From the NCBI GenBank assembly GCA_035649635.1, contig DASRJE010000224.1:1-64000 (forward strand): a DNA stretch of 64,000 bases, written 5' to 3'. The stretch is from Gp6-AA40 sp035649635 (GTDB lineage: Bacteria; Acidobacteriota; Vicinamibacteria; Vicinamibacterales; UBA2999). The position numbers were made by a program, and so were the translations under genes. Of the stretch, positions 52,139 through 60,831 are shown piece by piece. How positions within the stretch are numbered: the first letter of the stretch is position 1; the number at the start of each line of letters is the position of its first letter. The notes under the pieces were generated by a model. That model saw only the letters and a program-made list of their open reading frames with translations. It ran no database searches and was not told the DNA's origin.

Positions 52139-53583
52139 CTGCCCGCAGCTTTGACAACCGTTGCGATTGGGTCAATGCCTCCGTGGAGATGCACCACGCG
52201 CTCGACGTCCAGTTTCAGGCGCCGGATGTTCTCGACGAGGTTCACCGTGAAAGGCGGCGGGGCTGGCAGCGGCTTGGCGCCTGGCCGCGGGTGAAACGCA
52301 TCGGCCTGCACGAGCATCTTCTGCTTCGGTAAATACGCCACGAGCAGCGTCTCGTCGTGCAGATTTCCCTTCAGGTGATGCAGCTCCATCGTCATCGTGG
52401 CATCGGTGAGGATTCGCTTCTCGCCAACGGTTTCGATCACGGGGTTTCGAGGCGAGCGGGCCAGGCGATCGGGCTCGAGCGTGAACGGGTTCTTGAGGAT
52501 GCGCTCCCAATAGGGCTTGTTCTTCTCGTGGGTCAGGATCGGAATGCCCGCCGCGACGTAGCCCCGAACACCCCCAGAGTGATCGAAATGCTGATGGGTG
52601 TTGACGACATATCGAATCGGCTTTGACGGCAGGAGCTGTTTTACCGCTGCAATCGTGGCCTCGGTGCGATCGTCGTTCTGCGGGGCCTCGATGATGACGA
52701 CGTGATCGTTGAACTCGACGAGGACGCTCATCGGAGCGCCGCCGTCGAGGAACCAGACGCCATCCGCAATTTTCTGCGGCTCGCTTTTTACGGGTGACGG
52801 GGTGGCTGCGGCCGCCGCCGGCCGTTCCGACATCAATAACTCGTTCGCCGCGGCACTGTTTGGCTGAACGTCGCTGACCGTCAGGTCCAGCGTCGGATGG
52901 CCCGCTTGCGTCTGCACGATGCGGGACGGAAACTTGATTCCGCTATAGTCCTTGTAGCCTGAGAAGACCGTCCTGACCGGCACATCTCCAAGCACGTTAG
53001 TGGCGAGCGAGGTCTCGACACTTTCCACCAGATTCTGATCGTTGAGCGTGCCGGTGATGGTGTGCTTACCAACCGCGAAGGAGATAGTGCGCCCCGTCAC
53101 CTTCGCCTTGTTGCCAACGGCACCTTTGAGGAAGCCGTGAGGCGTGCTCCAGATCTGCACGAGGGCGGCGTCATTCCGTCCGTTCCGGAGAACGTTCTGA
53201 ATGACATCACCTGGAATTGGCCGCATGCCGCCTTGCCCGGTCGATGGATTGAACGGGCCAGCGCCGCCACCGCGCGGCGGGAAGTCGACGTCCCGGCGAA
53301 CCGTCTCTTCGCGCATCACCGGCGGCGTGTAATTGACGGAAGCCACGTATTTCGCCAGCTCGAACCGCGGCCATGGCGCACCGGGTCCCGGCGCCTGTCC
53401 AACAGTGAAGCTCGATCCGGATCCTGAGTACTGGATTGATTGCAGTTGTGTCGCGCCCATCGCGTTCGACGCCGTCGTGAGGACGTCCGGCGCCTGGGCA
53501 CCGGTGAGCAGGGACATGCTCACCAGCGTCACGCCTGCGATAAAGGCGAACCGGGCACCGGAAGACGGGAGACCGGCGCTCAC
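52135..53583 (-). CDS. Secreted metallo-beta-lactamase-fold hydrolase with N-terminal extension
   Basis: The 482-residue protein has a signal-like N-terminus (FAFIAGVTLVSMSLLTGAQA), a 240-residue beta-rich region of unknown role (ending about residue 260), and a C-terminal MBL domain with the zinc motif H330-x-H332-x-D334-H335 (NTHQHFDHSGG). The later ligand histidines lie in LKGNLHDETLL and VVHLHGGIDP. The N-terminal part resembles extensions found in acidobacterial cyclase-like MBL proteins. The substrate is unknown. It converges with gene E by a 4-bp overlap and is followed on its own strand by nothing, being the last gene of its run after the VOC gene. Confidence 0.8.
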   Translation of the reverse strand: MSAGLPSSGARFAFIAGVTLVSMSLLTGAQAPDVLTTASNAMGATQLQSIQYSGSGSSFTVGQAPGPGAPWPRFELAKYVASVNYTPPVMREETVRRDVDFPPRGGGAGPFNPSTGQGGMRPIPGDVIQNVLRNGRNDAALVQIWSTPHGFLKGAVGNKAKVTGRTISFAVGKHTITGTLNDQNLVESVETSLATNVLGDVPVRTVFSGYKDYSGIKFPSRIVQTQAGHPTLDLTVSDVQPNSAAANELLMSERPAAAAATPSPVKSEPQKIADGVWFLDGGAPMSVLVEFNDHVVIIEAPQNDDRTEATIAAVKQLLPSKPIRYVVNTHQHFDHSGGVRGYVAAGIPILTHEKNKPYWERILKNPFTLEPDRLARSPRNPVIETVGEKRILTDATMTMELHHLKGNLHDETLLVAYLPKQKMLVQADAFHPRPGAKPLPAPPPFTVNLVENIRRLKLDVERVVHLHGGIDPIATVVKAAGS

Positions 53584-53585
53584 GA

Positions 53586-54071
53586 CTACTTCCAGCTTGC
53601 GATCGCCTTGCCTTGCGACGAACCTGGCCCGAACTGGAACATTTCGATCCGCACGCCAGCGGGATCGGTGGCATTCGCAACCGACGAATCGTCGGGTCTC
53701 TCTCGGACATCCTCGACCATCACACCGCGCTGCTTCAACGCGGCGACATATGACTTCAAATCCGCCACATGCAGCCCGTAGTGGTTGAGGCCGGGACGCC
53801 GATTCGCATTGGCTGGCTGAATCTCGATGAACGTATCGCGGCTGGCCTGGATGTAGGAGAGGGTCGGCTGGCCCTGAGCGTTCCTGACCGTGAACCCTTC
53901 TTTGAAGCCCATCTTCTTCGTGTAGAACTCGAACGCCTCATCGAAGTTCTCGTAGGCGATGGCGACGTGGTTCATGTTGTTGACGCCTGGAAGCCGGTCA
54001 CCTTGCGCCAGCAGCGGCGACATCACGGTCCCGATCGCGAGCCCTGTAACGAAGACGATCGCGGTACGCAT
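53586..54071 (-). CDS. Secreted VOC-fold protein
   Basis: The 161-residue protein has a signal peptide (AIVFVTGLAIGTVMSPLLAQ) and a VOC module: MNHVAIAYENFDEAFEFYTK in the first half, NHYGLHVADLKSYVAALKQ and DPAGVRIEMFQF in the second, with the expected His and Glu metal ligands. The ATG at 54069-54071 has AAAGGAG upstream. It is 2 bp before the MBL hydrolase gene on the same strand and likely co-transcribed with it. Substrate unknown. Confidence 0.8.
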   Translation of the reverse strand: MRTAIVFVTGLAIGTVMSPLLAQGDRLPGVNNMNHVAIAYENFDEAFEFYTKKMGFKEGFTVRNAQGQPTLSYIQASRDTFIEIQPANANRRPGLNHYGLHVADLKSYVAALKQRGVMVEDVRERPDDSSVANATDPAGVRIEMFQFGPGSSQGKAIASWK

Positions 54072-54160
54072 TGGAATGCTCCTTTCCAGGTTGACGCGAC
54101 GCCTGTTCAATTGGTGATTTTGGGATCTTTGATCGTGAAATCACAAATGATCCGGCCGTG

Positions 54161-54949
54161 TCATTTGTCGACGGCCTTGGGGATGATATCGAAGTATTTG
54201 TTGTTCTCGTTGCAGATGTATTCCAGGAGTTCGGTGTCGGGGCGCAGGATCAGCGGCAACGTGACATCCCACGGCTTCGTGTAGGCGCCCGTATCGTCGA
54301 TCGTGATCAGGATGTCCATGTGTCCGAAGTCCTTGCGCACGAACTTCTCGGTGACTCGCAACTTGTCTGTCGCCGGCTTGCCGAAGTTATCGAGCCAGCC
54401 CCGGTCGTTGAACCCGGCAGTTTCAACGATGAACGTGTCCTTCTCCCACCTGCCGACGGAATATCCGAACCATGATGGGTTCATGTCCTCCGGCAGCTTG
54501 CGGCCGTCGGCGAATATCTGGCGGTAGGAGTGCACCGCCTCGTAGAGAATCACGACGAGATCCTTCTCGTGGAGCACCTTGAACGGATACGGCACGGCAT
54601 CCGATCGCGGCACGCCGCCGACGATGCAGTTCGCCGTCGGGTCGTCTCGACTGTCGTTTGCACGGCGCTCGTTATAGAGCTTCTCCGCCCAGGGTTGGAA
54701 TGGAACTGAACCCTTGGGAAGATTTGCGGCAAGGTCGCCGATCAGGATCGCGGCCGGTTGCCACAATCCAGAGAGATCAGGTTTGCCATCCGGCATCCGC
54801 GGCGCGGGTGCCGACAGGTTCGGCTTGCCATCCGGGGTGCGCGGGACTCCCGCCGTCGGCTGCTTGAGCCATTGCGCCATCACCGGTGCCGCACTCGCGA
54901 GACATCCGATTACGAGCGCAACCCCCATACGGGTCATTGATCTTTTCAT
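54161..54949 (-). CDS. Unknown secreted protein, tandem duplicate (1)
   Basis: I do not recognise a characterised family. The 262-residue protein has a signal peptide (LVIGCLASAAPVMAQ), a proline-rich GVPRTPDGKPNLSAPAPRMP repeat that reads PDGKPDLSGLWQP, and a conserved body (ANCIVGGVPRSDAVPYPFKV, AVHSYRQIFADG, WFGYSVGRWEKDTFIVETAG, LEYICNENNKYFD). The TPDGKPDLSGxW motif is common in secreted proteins of acidobacteria. Its paralogue lies directly upstream with about 60% visible identity and the same C-terminal LEYICNENNKYFDIIPK. The 44-bp gap between them holds a GCGCGG/CCGCGC dyad. Role open. Confidence 0.7.
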   Translation of the reverse strand: MKRSMTRMGVALVIGCLASAAPVMAQWLKQPTAGVPRTPDGKPNLSAPAPRMPDGKPDLSGLWQPAAILIGDLAANLPKGSVPFQPWAEKLYNERRANDSRDDPTANCIVGGVPRSDAVPYPFKVLHEKDLVVILYEAVHSYRQIFADGRKLPEDMNPSWFGYSVGRWEKDTFIVETAGFNDRGWLDNFGKPATDKLRVTEKFVRKDFGHMDILITIDDTGAYTKPWDVTLPLILRPDTELLEYICNENNKYFDIIPKAVDK

Positions 54950-54965
54950 TCCTCACCGCCTGCAA

Positions 54966-54987
54966 CGCGCGGTCTGAAGTCCGCGCT
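54966..54987. repeat. GCGCGG-TCTGAAGT-CCGCGC dyad
   Basis: Arms GCGCGG (54967-54972) and CCGCGC (54981-54986) flank TCTGAAGT, followed by TCTACGG, in the 44-bp gap between two tandem paralogues. Such GGTCTGAAGACCGCGCTCTACG elements are a known type of dispersed palindrome; here one copy lies between the duplicates. Confidence 0.5.
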
Positions 54988-54993
54988 CTACGG

Positions 54994-55791
54994 TTACTGC
55001 CGCTGCGAACCACCCTCACTGACAGGCAGCTTCGGGATGATGTCGAAGTACTTGTTGTTCTCGTTGCAGATGTATTCCAGCAGCTCGGTGTCCGCCTGAA
55101 ACGCGAGCTGCTGCGTGACCGACCACGGCTTCGTATACGCCTTCGGATCATCGATCGTGATCTCGATGTCCATCTGGCCGAAGTTCTTGCGCACGAAGCG
55201 CTCGGTGACCTTCAGCATCTCGGTCGCTGGGCGGCCGGCGTTGTCCAGCCAGACGTTGTCGTTGAACCCGCTCGATTCGACGACCAATACATCGCCCTCC
55301 CAGCGACCCACCGAGTAGCCGAACCAGTTAGGGTTCGGATCCTTCGGCAAGGTGCGCCCGTCGGTAAAGATTTGTCGATACGAGTGCACCGCCTCGTACA
55401 GGATGACCATCATCTCCGGCCGCTCGAGAATCTTGAACGGGTAGCCGACGAAATCCGAGCGCGGCACGCCGCCGACCACGCAGCGGGCCGTCGGATCGTC
55501 GCGGCTATTGTTCGCGCGGCGCTCCTTGAAGAGCGTCTCCGCCCAGGGCTGGAACGGGACGGTCTCCCCCGCCTTCATCCCGCGCGTCATGTCGCCAACA
55601 AGGCCCGGCGCGGGACGCCAGAGTCCCGCCAGCACGGGCCGCCCGTTGGCCTGCCGAGGCGTGGGCGCTGACAGGTCGGGCTTGCCATCCGGAGTCCGCG
55701 GGATGCCCGCGGTCGGATGCTTCAACCACTGCGCAGCGATCGACGTGTTCATCACGACAACCGCGACAAAAAGAAACCGGAGGGCTTTCAT
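54994..55791 (-). CDS. Unknown secreted protein, tandem duplicate (2)
   Basis: The 265-residue paralogue of the neighbouring gene has a signal peptide (FLFVAVVVMNTSIAAQ), the same TPDGKPDLSAP start, and GGVPRSDFVGYPFKILERPE, AVHSYRQIFTDG and WFGYSVGRWEGDVLVVESSG. Both share a strict tryptophan/tyrosine-rich C-terminal half, suggesting binding of an aromatic or carbohydrate ligand (inference only). Its ATG at 55789-55791 has GGGAGAACC upstream. It lies 44 bp from its duplicate and opposite the amidohydrolase gene. Confidence 0.7.
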   Translation of the reverse strand: MKALRFLFVAVVVMNTSIAAQWLKHPTAGIPRTPDGKPDLSAPTPRQANGRPVLAGLWRPAPGLVGDMTRGMKAGETVPFQPWAETLFKERRANNSRDDPTARCVVGGVPRSDFVGYPFKILERPEMMVILYEAVHSYRQIFTDGRTLPKDPNPNWFGYSVGRWEGDVLVVESSGFNDNVWLDNAGRPATEMLKVTERFVRKNFGQMDIEITIDDPKAYTKPWSVTQQLAFQADTELLEYICNENNKYFDIIPKLPVSEGGSQRQ

Positions 55792-55976
55792 GTGGTTCTC
55801 CCAGCCTATTACTCTAAAAACTCGCTTGTGTCGGTGATATTAGCGACGCTCATCCTCCGTGAGACCGGCCGTATCGTCGGCCGGATCCTCGCGGCTACTA
55901 CCAACGCAAGCGAGCTGCAGTGTATAGAATTGCGCGCCGTGCTCGACAGGCACCGATTATCCCTTGGGCAGAGGGG

Positions 55977-56005
55977 TTGTCAAGCAAGGTCAATCATCAT
56001 AGATT
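55977..56005 (+). promoter_or_regulatory. Candidate promoter of the amidohydrolase gene
   Basis: TTGTCA (55977-55982) is followed after 17 bases by TAGATT (56000-56005), both one or two bases from consensus. The leader to the ATG at 56036 would be about 24 nt and includes GGAGG. The rest of the 244-bp gap (55792-56035) contains a GGCCG-rich dyad (CCGGCCG...CGGCCGG) near 55863 and no gene. Confidence 0.5.
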
Positions 56006-56035
56006 CTCGACAGCCGCTACGGCCGGAGGACACAC

Positions 56036-57691
56036 ATGAGACGCACTCGCTGCTACGTTGCCGTCCTGGCGCTCGCGCTGGGTGCGGTGTCGGTCGTTCC
56101 CGCTCAGCAGCTGGCACCTGATGTCATCCTGTCGAACGGAAAAATCATCACCGTCGACGAGCGTTTCTCGGTTGCGCAGGCCGTCGCCATTCGCGGCGAC
56201 CGCATCGTCGCCGTGGGAAGTGACGCCGAGGTCGCGAAATTGGCATCCCCCGCCACCCGCCGCATCGATCTCCGCGGCCGTGCCGTCATCCCCGGCCTGA
56301 TCGACAACCATATGCACCTGACGCGCGCCGGCACGACCTGGCAGTGGGAAGTGCGATGGGATGGAGTCGGGTCTCGTGCCGCTGCGCTCGAGAAGCTGCG
56401 CGCGCGCGCCAAGACCGTGGCGGCCGGTGAATGGATCTACAACCTCGGTGGGTGGGCGATCGAGCAGTTCGCCGACGATCCCCGTCCGTTCACGCGCGAG
56501 GAGCTCGACAAGGTCGTCCCGAACAACCCTGTCTTCCTGCAGGCCTCTTACTACGAGGCGTATCTCAATAGTAGCGGGCTGCGGGCGATGGGCATCGACG
56601 ACAAGATGCCGACCAATGACTGGGTCGTTCGTGACAGTGCGGGCCATCCGACCGGCAGGATCACCGAAGCAGGTTTCCGCGGCATGGTGGGCAAGCTGCC
56701 GCAAGCGCCGCCAGCGGCGGTCGAAGCCAGCACGCTCGGAATGATCAGGGATCTCAATCGCGCCGGGCTGACGTCGTTCGGTGTCGCCGGATGCGATGCC
56801 GATCTGATCGGCCTGTACAAGAAGTGGGCGGCGGAAGACAAACTCAACGTCCGGACCTACTGCATCAACGGCGTCGGCGTCGGCAACACGGCCGAGCAGA
56901 TCGACAAAGCGCTGCCCCGCATCGCCGAGATGAAGCTGTTCCAGGGTGACAACTACGTCGACGACATCTTCTATGGCGAGAGCGTCTATGGGCCGCTGCA
57001 CGATCCGATGTTCATCAAGAAGTCGGATCCCAAGCCGGAGCAGCTCGCGCTGTGGAAAAAGATCGCGACCGAGATCGCCAAGGATCATCTGCCGTTGCAC
57101 GTCCACGCCAACCTGACGGACACCATCGACGGCTTCCTCGATCAGATCGAGGCGATCAACAAGCAATACCCGATCAAGAACCTGCGCTGGGTGCTGGCAC
57201 ACGTGAATCAGCTCAATGCGTCCCAACTCGCCCGCATGCGGGAGCTGGGGATGTACGCCGCGGTTCACCCATGGGGCGTGATCAACGGCGGCATCAACCA
57301 GCGCGTCTTCGGCGATGCGGCGTACGACATGGCGCCGCTCGACACGATTCAGAAGAGCGGCGTCCAGTGGGGCTTCGGCAGCGATGGCAGTCGCGCGAAT
57401 CAGATCCTGCCATTCACCACGCTCTACTGGGCGGTCACCGGCAAGATGGTGGGCGGGACGAAAGCGCTCCGTCAGCCGATCAGCCGCGAAGACGCGCTGA
57501 TTGCGCACACGCGCCGAAACGCGTTCCTGGTGTTCCAGGAGAACAATCTCGGATCGATCCAGGCGGGGCGGCTCGCCGATCTCGTCGTCCTGGACCGGGA
57601 TTACTTGACGATCCCGGCCGATCAGATCAAAGACATTCAACCGGTTATGACGATGGTCGGCGGACGGATTGTTTACGAAACGAAACCGTAG
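56036..57691 (+). CDS. Secreted YtcJ-like amidohydrolase
   Basis: The 551-residue protein has a signal peptide (VAVLALALGAVSVVPAQQ), the N-terminal composite domain (ILSNGKIITVDERFSVAQAV) and the metal site NHMHLTRAG, with later HVHANLTD, HVNQLN and FGSDGSRANQ supplying the remaining ligands. The end (GSIQAGRLADLVVLDRD) is the usual amidohydrolase closing strand. These enzymes hydrolyse amide or imide bonds; substrate unknown. It is followed at 60 bp by a DUF1330 gene with an intervening hairpin. Confidence 0.85.
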   Translation: MRRTRCYVAVLALALGAVSVVPAQQLAPDVILSNGKIITVDERFSVAQAVAIRGDRIVAVGSDAEVAKLASPATRRIDLRGRAVIPGLIDNHMHLTRAGTTWQWEVRWDGVGSRAAALEKLRARAKTVAAGEWIYNLGGWAIEQFADDPRPFTREELDKVVPNNPVFLQASYYEAYLNSSGLRAMGIDDKMPTNDWVVRDSAGHPTGRITEAGFRGMVGKLPQAPPAAVEASTLGMIRDLNRAGLTSFGVAGCDADLIGLYKKWAAEDKLNVRTYCINGVGVGNTAEQIDKALPRIAEMKLFQGDNYVDDIFYGESVYGPLHDPMFIKKSDPKPEQLALWKKIATEIAKDHLPLHVHANLTDTIDGFLDQIEAINKQYPIKNLRWVLAHVNQLNASQLARMRELGMYAAVHPWGVINGGINQRVFGDAAYDMAPLDTIQKSGVQWGFGSDGSRANQILPFTTLYWAVTGKMVGGTKALRQPISREDALIAHTRRNAFLVFQENNLGSIQAGRLADLVVLDRDYLTIPADQIKDIQPVMTMVGGRIVYETKP

Positions 57692-57702
57692 TCTGCACCA
57701 TA

Positions 57703-57737
57703 GGCCGGGGCCTGCCTTTTGGACCCGGCAGGCCGGC
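57703..57737. repeat. GGCCTGCC / GGCAGGCC hairpin
   Basis: GGCCTGCC (57709-57716) pairs with GGCAGGCC (57727-57734) around TTTTGGACCC in the 59-bp gap between the amidohydrolase and DUF1330 genes. It lacks a following T-run and could be a processing or attenuating hairpin. Confidence 0.55.
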
Positions 57738-57750
57738 GCGAGGAGACTGA

Positions 57751-58053
57751 ATGCCCGCGTATTGGGTCGCACGCGCGAAGATCACTGACCCCGTTCAGTA
57801 CAAGAAATACACGGATCTCGTGCCCGCGATCATCGCGAAGCACGGCGGCAAGATCCTCGCGCGCGGTGGCCGCTACAAGATCAATGAAGGCCCGCACGAC
57901 TTCCACCGTTTCGTCGTCATCGAGTTCCCCACGCTCGAGCAGGGCGTGGCGTGCTTCGAGTCCCCTGAATATCAGGCCGCTGCCGCCTTCCGACGTGCCG
58001 GCGGCGGAGTCGTCGAGAACGTGATGGTCGACGGCGGCGACGCGACAGCGTAG
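57751..58053 (+). CDS. DUF1330-family small protein
   Basis: The 100-residue protein starts MPAYWVARAKITDPVQYKKY and contains VPAIIAKHGGKILARGG, RFVVIEFPTLEQGVACFESP and EYQAAAAFRRAGG, the standard DUF1330 dimeric ferredoxin-like fold (about 95 residues in the family). Function of the family is unknown; members often sit beside catabolic genes. A GAGGAG site precedes the ATG. It follows the amidohydrolase on the same strand. Confidence 0.85.
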   Translation: MPAYWVARAKITDPVQYKKYTDLVPAIIAKHGGKILARGGRYKINEGPHDFHRFVVIEFPTLEQGVACFESPEYQAAAAFRRAGGGVVENVMVDGGDATA

Positions 58054-58101
58054 GGCGGGTCTTGTTTTTTAGACCCGCCGGGTCCAAAGAACAGGACCCG
58101 G
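58054..58101. terminator. Two overlapping GC hairpins between convergent genes
   Basis: GGCGGGTCT / AGACCCGCC (58054-58079, loop TGTTTTTT) is followed by CCGGGTCC / GGACCCGG (58078-58101). The 49-bp gap between the convergent DUF1330 and FMN oxidase genes is completely filled, so they probably stop transcription from both sides. Same stem family as 24903-24967. Confidence 0.75.
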
Positions 58102-58102
58102 C

Positions 58103-59305
58103 CTACGGTTCCCAATCGCGCGGCACGTCGACGTAGGAACGATCGAGCTTCGCCATCGCATCACATCCGAGCAGTCGCATCGTGCGCACGAGGTCCGTCC
58201 CCAGGATCTCGATTGCACGCGCGACACCGGGGCCACCGGCCGCGCCAAGCCCCCAGGCATAGGCTCGTCCAACCAGTACGGCCCGTGCTCCGAGGCACAG
58301 CGCCTTGACGATGTCTCCACCGCGGCGAATGCCGCCGTCCATCAGGACCTCGACCTGACTGTTCACTGCGGCAACGACTTCAGGCAGCGAGCGCAGCGAT
58401 GCCGCTACGCCGTCGAGCTGACGGCCACCGTGGTTGGACACGACAACGGCACGCGCTCCCGCATCGATCGCCCGTCGTGCATCGTCTCCCGTGTGCACCC
58501 CTTTGACGACGATCGGGCCTTTCCAGGCGTCGTGCATCCAGCGCAGGTCTTCCCATGTCACGAGCGTCTGCTCGAGCAGCGCACCGACATCACCGCACGG
58601 CATCGCGCCGACGTCCGGCAATTCGACGTTGGGAAACACGCGCGGGGCACCATCGGCAAGGAAGTCCATCACCCATCGCGGACGCGTGATGAATTGGCGC
58701 GCATGGGGCACACTCGCCCAAAAGCGCCCTTGCAATAGATACCGCACGCCGTGTCGAAAGTCGCGCTCGCGCATGCCAGCAACCGGCGTATCGATGGTCA
58801 CGACGAGTGCGGTGTAGCCGGCTGCTTTGGCGCGTGCGATGGTTGCTTCGGCAACCGCGCGACCACCGGGGACATACAACTGATACCAGAGCGGACCACT
58901 GGCGCCTGCGCGAACCTCTTCGAGTCGAGTCCCTGAAAACGTCGACAGGATGTATCCAGTGCCGGCGGCATTCGCCTCGCGCGCCGCGTGCACTTCGCCG
59001 CGCGGGTAGAACATGCGGCAGAAGCCGACGGGGGCAAGCATGAACGGTAATGCCAGCTCGGTTCCGAGAACGGTCGTTCGCAAATCGCATCCGGGGACTG
59101 CCACACACTGCCGAGGGCGAAATGTCACGTCGCGAAACGCGCGAACGTTTTCAGCAAGCGTGACCTCGTCTTCGGCGCCGCCGTCGATGTAAGCAAAAAC
59201 CACATCGGGCAGGCGGCGGCGAGCGAGGCGCCTGAGATCCTCGATGTTGATGACACGAGGAAACGAGACAGAGCGAGCAAGGCTCGCGTCGGATCGCATG
59301 TGCAT
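58103..59305 (-). CDS. FMN-dependent alpha-hydroxy-acid oxidase/dehydrogenase
   Basis: The protein of about 400 residues contains FMN-barrel signatures: FAYIDGGAEDEVTLAENVRA, LAPVGFCRMFYPRGEVHAAR, a WYQLYVPGGR substrate loop, VVKGVHTGDDARRAIDAGA with the FMN lysine, and the catalytic histidine/arginine in VVSNHGGRQLDG. It oxidises lactate, glycolate, mandelate or similar; whether O2 or the quinone pool is the acceptor cannot be told. ATGs at 59305 and 59299 are both possible; upstream sequence is repeat and the end of the amidase gene. Confidence 0.85.
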   Translation of the reverse strand: MHMRSDASLARSVSFPRVINIEDLRRLARRRLPDVVFAYIDGGAEDEVTLAENVRAFRDVTFRPRQCVAVPGCDLRTTVLGTELALPFMLAPVGFCRMFYPRGEVHAAREANAAGTGYILSTFSGTRLEEVRAGASGPLWYQLYVPGGRAVAEATIARAKAAGYTALVVTIDTPVAGMRERDFRHGVRYLLQGRFWASVPHARQFITRPRWVMDFLADGAPRVFPNVELPDVGAMPCGDVGALLEQTLVTWEDLRWMHDAWKGPIVVKGVHTGDDARRAIDAGARAVVVSNHGGRQLDGVAASLRSLPEVVAAVNSQVEVLMDGGIRRGGDIVKALCLGARAVLVGRAYAWGLGAAGGPGVARAIEILGTDLVRTMRLLGCDAMAKLDRSYVDVPRDWEP

Positions 59306-59340
59306 GTCGGCCCGGCTAAAGCCGGACACTACGTGGGCGG
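59300..59340. repeat. CCGGCTAAAGCCGG palindromic repeat
   Basis: A 14-bp palindrome with a 2-bp centre CCGGCT-AA-AGCCGG (59312-59325) followed by ACACTACGTG lies between the amidase stop (59329) and the FMN oxidase start. Copies of the GTCCGGCTTTAGCCGGAC type are dispersed in acidobacterial genomes, and the amidase stop lies inside this copy. Confidence 0.6.
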
Positions 59341-60831
59341 ACGCCGCAAGCCGTGCTTCGTGGCCTTTTCGAACGCGTGCGCGATCTGCAGCACGCTCCA
59401 CTCGTCGCGATGACGGCCGACGATCTGAATGCCCACCGGAAGACCACCGGCTGTGAATCCTGCCGGTAGCGACATCGCAGGATTACTCATGAAGCTGACG
59501 TACCAGCACGATCGCATCCAATCGAGATAGTCGCCCATCGACGTGCCGGCAATCTCCTTTGGATATGGGGTCGTAACGTCGAAGGGCGACACCTGCGTGA
59601 CGGGCAGCACGAAGTACTGGTACTGCTCGAAGAACTGACGGCTCTGCCCGTACGCCAACGCCTGCCTGGCCTGCGCTCGTCCGACATCGGCCGCCGTGAG
59701 CCGTTCGGCCTGGGCCACTTCGAACTTGATGGTGTCCTTCACCCACTCGGAACGCTCGCGGACGAGAGGCGCGTACTGCGCGTAGTTGCCGGCATATCGC
59801 AACACCTTGAATGCCTCGTCGATCCCGGTAAAGTCGGGCTCCGCTTCCTCGACGACGCAACCGAGGTCCTCGAACACCCGGCGGGTCCCGTCGACGAGGC
59901 GTCGAATTTCGGGCTCGAACGGGATCCCACCAAGCCCTCGCCACCACGCAACCCGAACGCCTTTGAAAGAGCGGTCGAGCGGTGCGCGAAACCGCGCTCC
60001 GTCCTCGTTGATCGAGAGCGGGCTTTGACGATCGGGACCGGCAATCGCACTCAGGAAGAGGGCGACGTCGGCGACCGAGCGCGCCATCGGCCCCGACACC
60101 GAGAGCGGTGACCACGATCCGTTGTTGCTCGGAACGCGCCCGGGCGAGGGCCGGAGGCCGACGATGTTGCAGAACGCGGCGGGATTGCGAAGCGAACCGC
60201 CCGTATCGCTTCCGTCCGCGATCGGCACCATGCCGCACGCGAGCGACACCGCGGCACCCCCGCTGCTTCCTCCGCACGTCTTGCTCGGATCGTAAGGATT
60301 GCGGGTTGCGCCAAAAACGGTGTTGAAGGTCTGCGATCCGGCGCCGAACTCCGGCGTGTTCGTTTTACCAAGCGTGATCGCGCCGGCCGCGCGGATACGT
60401 GACACGATCAGCGCGTCGCGGGTCGGCACGTGTTCACGATAGAAGGGTGAGCCGCGGGTAGTCCGGATCCCGGCCGTGTCGACGAGATCCTTGTGAGCAA
60501 CGGGAAGCCCGTGCAGCGGCCCGAGCGTCGCGCCGCGGGCCTGCATCTCATCGGCTCGGGCTGCATCGGCGAGCGCGCGCTCGGCGACGAGCGTCACGAT
60601 CGCGTTGACCTTCGGGTTCACTCGCTCGATACGCGCGAGATGTGCCGTCATCACATCACGCGCCGATACGTCGCGCTTTTTAGTGCGGGCAGCCAGTTCG
60701 ACCGCACTGAGGTCGCACAACTCGTCGCTGGCACCAGGTGGCGGCGGCGCGCTCGCATACAGGTTCGCGCGCGCAGAGCCAACAGTGGCAACCGCACCGA
60801 TCGCCTTCCCGAACGCCCGGCGAGTCATCAT
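59329..60831 (-). CDS. Tat-exported amidase-signature hydrolase
   Basis: The 500-residue protein starts with a twin-arginine signal (MTRRAFGKAIGAVATVG). The amidase-signature Ser-Ser-Lys triad is visible as Lys114 (VAHKDLVDTAG), Ser190 (CGGSSGGAAVSL) and Ser213 (GSDTGGSLRNPA). The length matches the family. It hydrolyses a carboxamide; substrate not defined. It overlaps the upstream MBL gene by ATGA, so the two are coupled, and it is followed by a palindromic repeat before the FMN oxidase gene. Tat export implies it folds in the cytoplasm first. Confidence 0.87.
   Translation of the reverse strand: MMTRRAFGKAIGAVATVGSARANLYASAPPPPGASDELCDLSAVELAARTKKRDVSARDVMTAHLARIERVNPKVNAIVTLVAERALADAARADEMQARGATLGPLHGLPVAHKDLVDTAGIRTTRGSPFYREHVPTRDALIVSRIRAAGAITLGKTNTPEFGAGSQTFNTVFGATRNPYDPSKTCGGSSGGAAVSLACGMVPIADGSDTGGSLRNPAAFCNIVGLRPSPGRVPSNNGSWSPLSVSGPMARSVADVALFLSAIAGPDRQSPLSINEDGARFRAPLDRSFKGVRVAWWRGLGGIPFEPEIRRLVDGTRRVFEDLGCVVEEAEPDFTGIDEAFKVLRYAGNYAQYAPLVRERSEWVKDTIKFEVAQAERLTAADVGRAQARQALAYGQSRQFFEQYQYFVLPVTQVSPFDVTTPYPKEIAGTSMGDYLDWMRSCWYVSFMSNPAMSLPAGFTAGGLPVGIQIVGRHRDEWSVLQIAHAFEKATKHGLRRPPT

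Noticed and set aside
55997..57772. 591-codon minus-strand frame opposite the amidohydrolase
   Set aside because: The protein is rich in R, D, V and L with no domain signal; the plus-strand gene has full metal-site motifs, so this is a shadow frame.
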